Assembly (NCBI GenBank): GCA_013330925.1
Contig: DUHJ01000165.1
Span: 1-7,011, forward strand
DNA: 7,011 nucleotides
Direction: 5' to 3'
Source of the DNA: Candidatus Poseidoniaceae archaeon
Lineage (GTDB): Archaea; Thermoplasmatota; Poseidoniia; Poseidoniales; Poseidoniaceae
The position numbers and the translations under genes are program-made. Positions 1-6,753 of the stretch are shown one piece after another. The first letter of the stretch is position 1; every line of letters begins with the position of its first letter. The notes beneath the pieces were generated by a model, which saw nothing but the letters and a program-made list of their open reading frames with translations, ran no database searches and was not told the DNA's origin.

Positions 1-1
1 G

Positions 2-496
2 CAGGACGCGACCGTATCTTCAGGGAGTCCAACCACCAACGCCGGTTCGTCGACCAGCCTCAGCCTTGGTCAAGGGGCAGGTGGCACCGGAGAGGACGCC
101 ATCCTTGTCGACATCGATCTGTCGGACCTGCCTTGGCCGACCGCCATGACGCCGACACAGATGCTGCTACGCATGTATCGGAACACGGTCGGTCCGACCT
201 CGCTCACCGTTGCCGCATACGCGTGCTCCAGCTTCACCGAGTCAAGCGTTACGTGGAATGCTGCACCCACCTGCTCGACCACGGAAGTGACGCGTTCAAC
301 CTTGACTTTGACACCGCCTGACGGCTTCGTTGATTTCGATTTGACCAGCTTGGCGCAATCCAACATCGCGAACGGAAACCTCTCCATGACGGTACGCCTT
401 GAGGTGGTGGGGACGCCGTCGTCAACCATGACCTTCGTGAGTTCTGAATCCACAAGCAACACCTCACGTCATCCGCAGATTCATCTGGAGTATGTG
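2..496 (+). other. DNRLRE / CBM96-like domain 1 (protein domain, 5' incomplete)
   Basis: The visible order of signatures matches DNRLRE-type domains: QDATV near the start, an Asn/Ser/Gly-rich loop leading to SLSLGQG, the strand ILVDIDLSDLP, the helper strand MLLRMY, the hallmark VTWNAAPTC, then FVDFDLTSL and a final strand ending HPQIHLEYV. Cys 75 and 91 flank the VTWN motif and could form a disulfide. Related domains occur in archaeal surface proteins and as carbohydrate-binding modules of polysaccharide lyases, so glycan binding is possible but is inferred here. Probably only the first few residues are missing at the left edge. Confidence 0.8.
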
Positions 497-3400
497 GACA
501 ACGTCGACGGCATCCTGCCGCCCTCACAACCCACGCTCTCTGCACCTGCAGACGGTACGGTGCTCTACAACACGAGTGGGTTCCAACTCGAATCCGGCGA
601 TGCTCCAACCCTGTCGTGGGCCGCATTGCCCGATGCAACCGACTACGTCCTGACCTTGTCCGGTCCGAGCGGCGTGGCCACCTATCGATCTTGGGTGGAC
701 AGCGCGTTCCTGACCAACACCAGCTTCCGCATTGATGCTACACTCGATGCCGGTGTGGCCTACGAGTGGTGGGTGCAGGGTGTGAATCAGTCGATTCCGG
801 GCCCCTCTTCCTCACGCTGGGCCTTCGCTCTGGGTGACCCAGACAATTCAGCCATCAGCGACAACCGCTGGGAGTACATTTTCCAAACAGGCAACGAAGT
901 CGCTGACTTTGGACACACGCGCGTTCGTGAAGGTATGATCACCAACGCCAGCGCAGGGGCCAACTACGGCTCGGCGACGCAAGCAAGTCTTGGAACGGGC
1001 ACCGGATGCGGTGGCAGTAACGTCGTTGACGCTTGCCGAATGATCGTTGGCGTTGACTTCGGCCAAGTGCCGCTCTCCACCACGTTGCGCGCTCACACCG
1101 CTGACCTCAGCCTGTACCTGCAGAATTGGAACGGTGCTGGTGGTGCGAGTTCGATGACGCTCACCGTCCATGAACTCCTGAACCCAAGCGCATGGGGCGA
1201 GGCCTCCTCAACGTGGAACGAGAGCTCCCCTGGAAACCCTTGGGGAACACCCGGACTTGCTGCTGGGGCCGATTACGGTCCAGCCTTGTCCTCGGTGACC
1301 GTCCCCTACGGCACGACAGGTTGGCTTGACGTCCCCCTGACCTTCCCAAGCATGAGCCTCTCTGGCGACCACGTGTGGATGTTGATCGCCACGCCCAACA
1401 CGGGTGTGGCCTCCTTCACGGTGTCCACGAGCGAGGCAGATGCCTCGATTCGACCTGAAGTGACGCTCAATTACACCGAGGTCTATGCCCTCAGCGTTGA
1501 CACCTTGCAGGGAACAACCCACACAGCAGGCAGCAGCGTCACGGTGTCCTCCAGCGTGAGCGACTTCAGCGGTGCATCGATGACCCAGCCCGCAGGCATC
1601 ACCCTCACGGTTTCTGATGGAAGCATCACCACAACGGCCAACGGTGGCGGCACGTGGGTCCCGGTCACGGCAGGGAGTCAAACGGTGACCGCGTGTTATG
1701 GGGCCATCTGTGACACGACCACCATCACCGTGGTCGCTGACGTGCCCACGACCCTCGTCGTCGATCCACTCACGGCGACCATCACTGCAGACGAGACGCT
1801 CCCCATCAGCGCGTACGTCACCGACGATTACGGCAACGAGGTGGCTGGGGAACTCATCTCCTTTGCCGCAAGCAATGGCAGCATGACGGGTTCGGTGTTC
1901 ACACCGTTCATCTCAGGCGCCCAAACCGTTGACGTCTCTTGGGGTTCCATCACCACGACGGTCAACATCGACGTGTTGCCCGGCGCCCCGGTCGACATCG
2001 TCCTCAACGGCTGCGAAGGCGTGATTCCTGCCGGCACCAGTTGTGCGGTCACCCACACCGTGGTGGACCAACATGGCAACAGCATGGACGTGGCCTTTGC
2101 AGGAGGCCTTAGTTGGTCGACCACGAACGGGAATTACTCCGAATCTGAGATGACGTTCACGGCCGATCACGTGGGCTCTTGGACGCTGACCGTCATTTCA
2201 GCCTCCGGCGCACAAGGTTCGCTCGAGCTTGAAGTCGGCCATGGCAACATGGCTTCCCTCGAATTGGAGGTGTCCGCAACCAGCATCACGGCAGACGACC
2301 TGGTGTACCTCAACACCACGCGGGTTGACGTGCGCGGAAACCGTCTCGCTGTTGTCCTTCCGGCCAGCAACTGGACGCGCATTGCGGACGGAAGCATCCT
2401 CGAAGGTCAACCTGCGGTGTGGTCGCCATCCTCCCGCGGCGCGAAGATCATCGAAGCCCGGTACGGGGCGTTCACCACCTCGGTGACGGTCTCGGTCAGC
2501 GAAGGCGCCATGATTCATCTGACCATGGTGGTCGATTCGGCTGACGTCAACGACATGGACTTCCAAATCACGGCGGACGATACGCTGACCGCCAGCGTGA
2601 AAGCGGTTGACCAGAAAGGCAACCGATGGAGCGTCAGCGCCAACTGGAGTTTGTCGCACACCACGTGGACCGAACAATCGGCGCTGTCGCACATCGACGC
2701 GCCGGCCACCACCTTCCGGCCGGTCTTGGCCAGCACGGATGCCTACGGTCTGACCGCCACCTACGTGCTTGATGAAAACACGACGTTTACCGCTTCGATC
2801 TCGATGATGGTCGGACACGGTGACCTGTACGTGTTGAACTTGGGTGCCATGACCATGGACGCTGGAACGACCGGAGCGTCCCTCGAATTGACCGCCGATG
2901 ACGGTGTTCAATTCAGCGTGGCCGCGAGTGACGCAGAGGGCAACCCCATTCCAACCGATGGATTTGGTTGGACCGTCCTCAACGAAGCGGGCGTCACGAA
3001 CGACATCGGCGACGCCTTGCGGGCAGACGGTTTGGTGTGGGACGCAACGCTGGTCGGCAACTACACCGTGAGCGTCACGGGCTTGACCAACGCAGGCACG
3101 CCCGTGATTCGTACCGTTGACCTGGTGATCCGTCACGGCGTGGCGGTCGCCCTTGAAGCCCCAGAGCCAGGATACATCCTGACTGCGGGTGACCATGTGA
3201 GCATCAGCGTCACCGGATTTGACGCCGATGGAAACGCCTTCCCACAGGACGTCCTTTGGAGCGAGAACGGTGCAACAGCACCGGACATCAACGCCACCGA
3301 CGAGGCCACCTACGACTACTTCGCCCGACGGGCAGGCAACCACACCTTGGCCTACACCGTCAACGGCGTTGAAGGCGTCTGGAACGTGACGATTCGTGCC

Positions 3401-4090
3401 CAAGCAACGGTGGATCGGTTCGTGCTCGACCTTTCAGCAACGACCGTGCAGCAGCTCGACCGGGTCACGGTCACCGCGTCAGCCTTCGACGCCTACGACA
3501 ACCCCATTCCAGTGCCACCGTCGACACGAGCTGACATTTCGGACGTCGCAGCCACCGTCACCGCACGCGGGGACGGCGTCTGGACCGTGGACACCATGAA
3601 CAGTGAAACACAGACGATCACCATCACGGTCGGGACGGTCACTGCATCGGTTGATGTCACGGTGGAACCGACCGTGGCTGGATTTTATGCGGCCAATTCA
3701 CCCGTGTCGTACATCGGTTCAGCCCTTGGCGCCATCGTCTTGGTGACGCTCTTGGTTCTCGTGCTTCGCGTCCTGCGCAGCGGTTCCGATGACGACTACG
3801 ACGACGAGTACGAAGATGATGACGACGACGTGTCCGGTCCAAGCGGTCCCGCGCCCGGTCCAAGCGGCCCAGCGCCCGGTCCAAGCGGACCAGCTCCAGG
3901 TCCTTCAGGTCCCGCGCCAGAATCCGTGGCCCCTGAACCCGAGCCTGAGGCAGAGGTTGCCCCAGAAGCGGAAGACTCTGGCTCGGATTACCGTGTTGAC
4001 GAAGACGGCACGGAATGGTACGAAGACGAAAACGGCACCTGGTGGTACCGCGCTCAAGGCGATGCAGACTGGCAAGAATGGACCGACTGA
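2..4090 (+). CDS. Large membrane-anchored surface protein with DNRLRE and Ig-like domains (5' partial)
   Basis: The reading frame is already open at the left edge and ends at TGA 4088-4090, so the true start and signal peptide lie outside the window; 1362 residues are visible. Counting from the first visible codon, the order is: DNRLRE/CBM96-type sandwich (1-165), fibronectin-III-like spacer (171-279), second DNRLRE-type domain (about 283-492), eight Ig-like modules (495-1224), one membrane helix (about 1237-1255, IGSALGAIVLVTLLVLVL) followed by Arg, an Asp-rich stretch, four GPSGPAP repeats and a Trp-rich C-terminus. The first internal ATG (146) falls inside the first domain and is not a credible start. 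All eight Cys lie in close pairs (75/91, 336/345, 565/570, 671/681), and about 18 N-X-S/T sequons precede the helix, which fits an exported, disulfide-bonded glycoprotein. No catalytic motif is seen. Inferred role: adhesion, polysaccharide binding or envelope structure in a Marine Group II-like archaeon. The frame and topology are very secure; the function is not. Confidence 0.93.
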   Translation, partial: QDATVSSGSPTTNAGSSTSLSLGQGAGGTGEDAILVDIDLSDLPWPTAMTPTQMLLRMYRNTVGPTSLTVAAYACSSFTESSVTWNAAPTCSTTEVTRSTLTLTPPDGFVDFDLTSLAQSNIANGNLSMTVRLEVVGTPSSTMTFVSSESTSNTSRHPQIHLEYVDNVDGILPPSQPTLSAPADGTVLYNTSGFQLESGDAPTLSWAALPDATDYVLTLSGPSGVATYRSWVDSAFLTNTSFRIDATLDAGVAYEWWVQGVNQSIPGPSSSRWAFALGDPDNSAISDNRWEYIFQTGNEVADFGHTRVREGMITNASAGANYGSATQASLGTGTGCGGSNVVDACRMIVGVDFGQVPLSTTLRAHTADLSLYLQNWNGAGGASSMTLTVHELLNPSAWGEASSTWNESSPGNPWGTPGLAAGADYGPALSSVTVPYGTTGWLDVPLTFPSMSLSGDHVWMLIATPNTGVASFTVSTSEADASIRPEVTLNYTEVYALSVDTLQGTTHTAGSSVTVSSSVSDFSGASMTQPAGITLTVSDGSITTTANGGGTWVPVTAGSQTVTACYGAICDTTTITVVADVPTTLVVDPLTATITADETLPISAYVTDDYGNEVAGELISFAASNGSMTGSVFTPFISGAQTVDVSWGSITTTVNIDVLPGAPVDIVLNGCEGVIPAGTSCAVTHTVVDQHGNSMDVAFAGGLSWSTTNGNYSESEMTFTADHVGSWTLTVISASGAQGSLELEVGHGNMASLELEVSATSITADDLVYLNTTRVDVRGNRLAVVLPASNWTRIADGSILEGQPAVWSPSSRGAKIIEARYGAFTTSVTVSVSEGAMIHLTMVVDSADVNDMDFQITADDTLTASVKAVDQKGNRWSVSANWSLSHTTWTEQSALSHIDAPATTFRPVLASTDAYGLTATYVLDENTTFTASISMMVGHGDLYVLNLGAMTMDAGTTGASLELTADDGVQFSVAASDAEGNPIPTDGFGWTVLNEAGVTNDIGDALRADGLVWDATLVGNYTVSVTGLTNAGTPVIRTVDLVIRHGVAVALEAPEPGYILTAGDHVSISVTGFDADGNAFPQDVLWSENGATAPDINATDEATYDYFARRAGNHTLAYTVNGVEGVWNVTIRAQATVDRFVLDLSATTVQQLDRVTVTASAFDAYDNPIPVPPSTRADISDVAATVTARGDGVWTVDTMNSETQTITITVGTVTASVDVTVEPTVAGFYAANSPVSYIGSALGAIVLVTLLVLVLRVLRSGSDDDYDDEYEDDDDDVSGPSGPAPGPSGPAPGPSGPAPGPSGPAPESVAPEPEPEAEVAPEAEDSGSDYRVDEDGTEWYEDENGTWWYRAQGDADWQEWTD
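512..838 (+). other. Fibronectin-III-like spacer domain (protein domain)
   Basis: Visible residues about 171-279 run from LPPSQPTLSAPADGTVL, through PTLSWAALPDATDYVLTLSG, to AGVAYEWWVQGVNQ and SSSRWAFALGDP. The pattern 'P-x-L-x-x-P-x-D-G ... L-x-W-x-x-x-x-x-A-x-x-Y-x-L-x-L-x-G ... Y-x-W-x-V-x-G' is that of fibronectin type III-like domains in secreted proteins. It separates the two DNRLRE domains, presumably as a rigid spacer. It could also be classed as another Ig-like fold; the sequence alone does not settle that. Confidence 0.65.
848..1477 (+). other. DNRLRE / CBM96-like domain 2 (protein domain)
   Basis: Visible residues about 283-492 repeat the logic of the first domain with strong divergence: ANYGSATQASLGTG, a Cys-bounded loop (Cys 336 and 345), the strand CRMIVGVDFGQVPLSTTLR, the strand ADLSLYLQNW, the motif WGEASSTWNESSPGNPW (equivalent to E-x-x-VTWN-x-x-P), then GWLDVPLTF, a WMLIATP strand and the closing RPEVTLNY. 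Having two copies in one head suggests bivalent binding, but no ligand residues can be named from sequence alone. Confidence 0.75.
1484..3673 (+). repeat. Eight tandem Ig-like (Big_1/invasin-like) modules in protein 1
   Basis: Approximate modules: 1484-1747, 1748-1990, 1991-2248, 2249-2509, 2510-2824, 2825-3145, 3146-3406 and 3407-3673, each about 80-107 residues. Most share a first-strand signature like ITAD(D/E), then a strand ending in D-x-x-G-N (DDYGNEV, DQHGNSM, DVRGNRL, DQKGNRW, DAEGNPI, DADGNAF, DAYDNPI), then a W/F-x-x-x-N/D-G-S turn, an F/W-x-P strand, and a hinge V-x-x-G-x. Three hinges read VGHG or IRHG. The D-x-x-G-N strand end is characteristic of group-1 bacterial Ig-like domains of invasin/intimin-type proteins. 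The modules are too diverged at DNA level to be recent copies. The likely role is a long extracellular stalk. Confidence 0.82.
3788..3829 (+). repeat. Acidic Asp/Glu/Tyr low-complexity segment
   Basis: Fourteen consecutive codons encode only Asp, Glu and Tyr (DDDYDDEYEDDDDD), starting a few residues after the membrane helix and its Arg residues. The placement marks this as the start of the cytoplasmic linker, since positive residues directly follow the helix. Similar acidic stretches follow the helix in the neighbouring protein. Confidence 0.85.
3836..3919 (+). repeat. Four tandem 21-base units encoding GPSGPAP
   Basis: Units lie at 3836-3856, 3857-3877, 3878-3898 and 3899-3919, each translating to GPSGPAP. 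Units 1 and 2 differ at two bases and units 2 and 3 at three. The last unit uses a different serine codon (TCA instead of AGC). All differences are synonymous. The product is a proline/glycine-rich, probably extended and flexible cytoplasmic linker between the acidic segment and the Trp-rich tail. Confidence 0.95.
3986..4087 (+). other. Trp/Tyr-rich C-terminal tail module of protein 1
   Basis: The last 34 residues begin DYRVDEDGTEWYEDENGT, continue with WWYR and end DWQEWTD, after a Pro/Glu-rich linker. Six Trp and three Tyr lie in a strongly acidic context, on the cytoplasmic side of the predicted helix. I recall similar EWYEDE-x-G-x-WWYR endings on many Marine Group II proteins; their function is unknown to me. 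The neighbouring protein ends in a diverged version. This could be a small aromatic docking or sorting module. Confidence 0.7.
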
Positions 4091-6753
4091 TTTGGCGGTT
4101 CTTTCAAGTCCCTCGCGTCGATGGCGTGACGGTCAGCATGGGGTCAGGGCGAGGTGCATGGCCGGGTTTCGTCCTCGTGACGATGCTCTTTTTGCTCGCT
4201 CCAGCCACTCAACCCGTGCTGGAATCGCTACCGAACCCTGCGGGGAGTTCAGCCAGCACGCTGATCCTCGACGTTGACCGCACGACCATCACGGCCGACC
4301 AAGCCCTCCTGTTTCAGGCCGAACTCCGAGACGGTGCGGGTCAGGTCGTGTCAGGTGCGATCAATTGGACCGTGACCAACGGAAGCATGGAGGAAACCGG
4401 CCTGTTCATTCCATGGACGTCGGGCACGGTCAACGTCACGGCAGAGCATCAAGGTCTGATGGCAAGCCGACAAATCACCGTTGAGGCGGGTCGTCCCGTG
4501 GACTTGGAATTGACCCTGACCGAAACCCCCGTGGCCGGCACGCCCTTCCGGCTCAACGCGCTTGGTGTGGACGCCAAAGGCAACCAAGAACCGCTGAACA
4601 GCGTCGCTTGGACCATCGATGGGGTGCACCAAGGTGTGGGTTCTCCGGTGGTGGTCGTGGACCGGCCGGGCGATGTCGTGGTCGGCATGCGCCTCTTTGA
4701 CATCGAATCGTCCGCAGTCGTCGAGGTCATCCCCGGCGAGCCGGTGGAGATCGTGTTCCAGACCGGCTTGTCGATGAGAAGCGGCCAGGGCTTGCAACTG
4801 AAACCCCTCCTTCTGGATGCCAACGGCTTCTCGATGCCCTACGACGTGGTTGGCGGGCTCCGTTGGGCGTCCGACCACGGCGTGGTGGACAACGACGGCG
4901 TCTTCTTCCCGACTCGACCTGGCGTCTGGAACGTGACCGCGACGTCGGTCGCAGGAAACCTCAGCGCCAACGGAAGCGTTGCGGTGCTCCCGGCCGACGC
5001 AGCACTGCTCGCCATCCAACTCGACGCCGATGCCTCCGCCTTGCGTGCAGGTCAGGCCGTGGTCCTGCAGGCCTTGCTCAGCGATTCCCTTGGGGCATCT
5101 GCGCCCGTTGACGTTTCCTTGGCCAACTGGTCCATTCCGTCGGGTCAGGTGGCGGCGTCGGAGGATGGGCCTGTGTGGACTCCGGTTGACATTGGGCCCG
5201 TTCGGCTGCAGGTGCAGGATTCGGGATTGACCGCTGTGCTGGACGTCGAAGTGGTGTTTGGTGATGTGCTTCGCCTCGATGTCGGCACGTCGCACGATGC
5301 GCCGACCGCAGGCGACGATGTGGTGTTGACCGCACGTGCGGTCGACCTGGCCGGAAACCGACGCACCGTCAACGCCACTTGGAGCGTCATCAAAGGCAGC
5401 GAAGCCGACGTGATTTTCGGAAATGGCGTGGCGTTCGTGGAACCCTCGACCGTGGGCGATTGGCGCCTCGATGCCACCTGGCTCAATCCCTCCACCAACG
5501 CCTCCTACACCGCGTCATGGACGGCGATGGTGGGCCCCGGACGTTTGGCCGCCATCACCTTTGATTTGGAAACGAAACTCGTGCCCGCCGATCGTGCTGT
5601 GGACCTGTCGCCAAGGTTGACGGACGCCTACGGTCATGCCATCTCAGGCGTCGCCCTGAATTGGACCGTGGACGGCGAGGACGCGACCTTCGACCTCCGC
5701 ACGTCTCAAGGCTCGTGGGCACCGACTTCACTTGGCGGCCACGTCATTCGAGCCAACGCAGACGGTGTGTTCGGCTTGGTTCGTCTGACGGTTGAACCCG
5801 GCGCTGCCTCCACCTTGTCCCTTGAGGAAAATCTTCCCGAAAGGCTCGTGGCCGGGGTTCCGGTTGAATTCCATCTTGACCGTGTTGACCTCCACGGCAA
5901 CGTTGGACCTGCGGTGAACTTGAGCACGGACGTGAATGCGTCGGTGCTGGTCTTGGAGCCGTCCACCTCTGGTCCAGGGTATTGGACCGTGCTTCCCAAG
6001 ATGGCTGGCTCGCATTCCGTCGCTCTTCTTTCCGATGAAGCGGTGCTCAACCTGGATCTTCTTTTCGAGCCGGGCACGGCGGTTCGCCTCTTTGTCGAGG
6101 TGGACGGGCGCAACATGGCTCAAGGCGAAACCGCGCTGGTTTCCGTCCACGGTGTTGACGTCCACGGCAACCGCGTTTCCTTTACCGAGGCAGACGTGAG
6201 CCTTGCTTGCAACGCAGGAACGGTCAGCCACTTGGTTGACGCGACGTGGATCGTTGACCTTCGCCGGTCCGGCACCGACCGAAGCTGCACCGCGGAGACC
6301 TCCGATGGCCTGCAGGCACAAACCTGGTTCGAAGTGGAATCGGTGTTGTTGGGTGGAGCCTTGGGCTCCTCCAACAGCGTCGTTGGTGTCGGGGGGATCC
6401 TGCTGCTCGCAGTGTTGGCTCTGTTGCTCGTGATGTTGCGTCGGCAGGGCAGCGAGGTGGTCGAGGACCTCTTCGACGAGGACCAAACGGACTTGGTGGA
6501 GGAAGACGATGCCGAGAAGGATGTCGTGGATTTGAATCAGGAAGCTGAGGCGATGGAATCCGGCGCCATGGCGCCGCCCGCGTTGGAACCCGACCTCTTG
6601 ACGGCCATGGCTCAAGAGGCCACAAGCACCGGCGTCATGCAAGCGGTGGTGGGCACAGAACAAGGCGCCACCGGGTGGTATGTGGACGCCAACGCCACCA
6701 TGCAGCATTGGACCGTCGGAGATGACGGTTCATGGACCCGCACCGAAGGCTGA
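4078..6753 (+). CDS. Membrane-anchored surface protein with tandem Ig-like modules
   Basis: From ATG 4078 the protein has 891 residues. Order: signal peptide with hydrophobic core FVLVTMLFLLAPA (residues 31-43), eight Ig-like modules (60-756), one membrane helix (about 768-787, VVGVGGILLLAVLALLLVML) followed by two Arg, a Glu/Asp-rich cytoplasmic linker and a C-terminus ending DGSWTRTEG. ATG 4078 overlaps the upstream stop by 13 bases, which suggests translational coupling. ATG 4138 (871 residues) is a serious alternative because it gives a signal peptide of normal length (core at residues 11-23) and has a GTGA upstream. An in-frame ATG at 4015 is unlikely, as it overlaps gene 1 by 76 bases and adds an Arg-rich stretch. 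The only two Cys (711, 737) sit in the last Ig module, and about 12 sequons lie in the ectodomain. No DNRLRE head or catalytic motif is seen. Inferred: a shorter partner of the upstream protein in adhesion or envelope structure. Confidence 0.93.
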   Translation: MDRLIWRFFQVPRVDGVTVSMGSGRGAWPGFVLVTMLFLLAPATQPVLESLPNPAGSSASTLILDVDRTTITADQALLFQAELRDGAGQVVSGAINWTVTNGSMEETGLFIPWTSGTVNVTAEHQGLMASRQITVEAGRPVDLELTLTETPVAGTPFRLNALGVDAKGNQEPLNSVAWTIDGVHQGVGSPVVVVDRPGDVVVGMRLFDIESSAVVEVIPGEPVEIVFQTGLSMRSGQGLQLKPLLLDANGFSMPYDVVGGLRWASDHGVVDNDGVFFPTRPGVWNVTATSVAGNLSANGSVAVLPADAALLAIQLDADASALRAGQAVVLQALLSDSLGASAPVDVSLANWSIPSGQVAASEDGPVWTPVDIGPVRLQVQDSGLTAVLDVEVVFGDVLRLDVGTSHDAPTAGDDVVLTARAVDLAGNRRTVNATWSVIKGSEADVIFGNGVAFVEPSTVGDWRLDATWLNPSTNASYTASWTAMVGPGRLAAITFDLETKLVPADRAVDLSPRLTDAYGHAISGVALNWTVDGEDATFDLRTSQGSWAPTSLGGHVIRANADGVFGLVRLTVEPGAASTLSLEENLPERLVAGVPVEFHLDRVDLHGNVGPAVNLSTDVNASVLVLEPSTSGPGYWTVLPKMAGSHSVALLSDEAVLNLDLLFEPGTAVRLFVEVDGRNMAQGETALVSVHGVDVHGNRVSFTEADVSLACNAGTVSHLVDATWIVDLRRSGTDRSCTAETSDGLQAQTWFEVESVLLGGALGSSNSVVGVGGILLLAVLALLLVMLRRQGSEVVEDLFDEDQTDLVEEDDAEKDVVDLNQEAEAMESGAMAPPALEPDLLTAMAQEATSTGVMQAVVGTEQGATGWYVDANATMQHWTVGDDGSWTRTEG
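4126..4129 (+). promoter_or_regulatory. Possible weak Shine-Dalgarno (GTGA) for an alternative ATG at 4138
   Basis: GTGA, part of the archaeal consensus GGAGGTGAT, lies 8 bases before ATG 4138. The ATG at 4078 has no comparable match just upstream. A four-base match is weak and could be chance, but it bears on which start the downstream gene uses. Confidence 0.25.
4255..6345 (+). repeat. Eight tandem Ig-like modules in protein 2
   Basis: Approximate modules: 4255-4497, 4498-4743, 4744-5001, 5002-5265, 5266-5544, 5545-5808, 5809-6081 and 6082-6345, 81-93 residues each. The first strongly resembles modules of the upstream protein (TTITADQALL ... WTVTNGSMEETG ... FIPW). The D-x-x-G-N strand end recurs as DAKGNQE, DLAGNRR, DLHGNVG and DVHGNRV, and is degenerate in DANGFSM, DSLGASA and DAYGHAI. 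Hinges are V-x-x-G type (VEAGRP, VIPGEP, VGPGR, VEPGAA, FEPGTA). The last module alone carries a Cys pair. Boundaries are estimated from the hinges and may be off by several residues. Confidence 0.8.
6667..6750 (+). other. Diverged Trp-rich C-terminal tail module of protein 2
   Basis: The final 28 residues (from ATGWYVDANATMQHW to DGSWTRTEG) align without gaps to the start of the upstream protein's tail at T-x-W-Y-x-D-x-N-x-T: TEWYEDENGT against TGWYVDANAT. Position after an acidic linker on the cytoplasmic side of the single helix is also shared. The copy is less aromatic (three Trp) and ends differently. Homology is likely but rests on a short match. Confidence 0.55.

Noticed and set aside
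2198..3403. A 401-residue open frame on the - strand opposite protein 1
   Set aside because: It is in exact codon register with the sense gene and stays open because the sense gene avoids TTA, CTA and TCA codons. Its translation is His/Arg/Gly-rich with no recognisable motif, whereas the sense frame shows clear domains.
3836..3919. Collagen-like Gly-X-Y repeat
   Set aside because: The heptad GPSGPAP does not keep Gly at every third position across units, so it is a Pro/Gly linker rather than a collagen triplet repeat.
4091..4137. Promoter between gene 1 and gene 2
   Set aside because: No AT-rich TATA-like element with a purine-rich BRE is visible; the short stretch is GC-rich and looks like coding sequence.
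3789..4277. A + strand frame of 162 residues spanning the junction of genes 1 and 2
   Set aside because: It starts in the Asp-codon run, which reads as poly-Thr in this frame, and has no signal, motif or plausible start context.
4351..5295. A 314-residue open frame on the - strand opposite protein 2
   Set aside because: Same in-register antisense artefact; composition (His, Arg, Gly) is unlike a real protein and the sense strand encodes Ig modules.
1484..6345. Cadherin or PKD-type calcium-binding repeats
   Set aside because: The D-x-x-G-N strand ends fit Big_1 Ig-like modules. Cadherin motifs (DxNDN, LDRE) and PKD motifs (DPDGD, WDFGDG) are not seen.
5728..6708. A 326-residue open frame on the - strand opposite the end of protein 2
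   Set aside because: In codon register with the sense gene; the translation of the membrane-helix region becomes Gln/His-rich, as expected of an antisense shadow.
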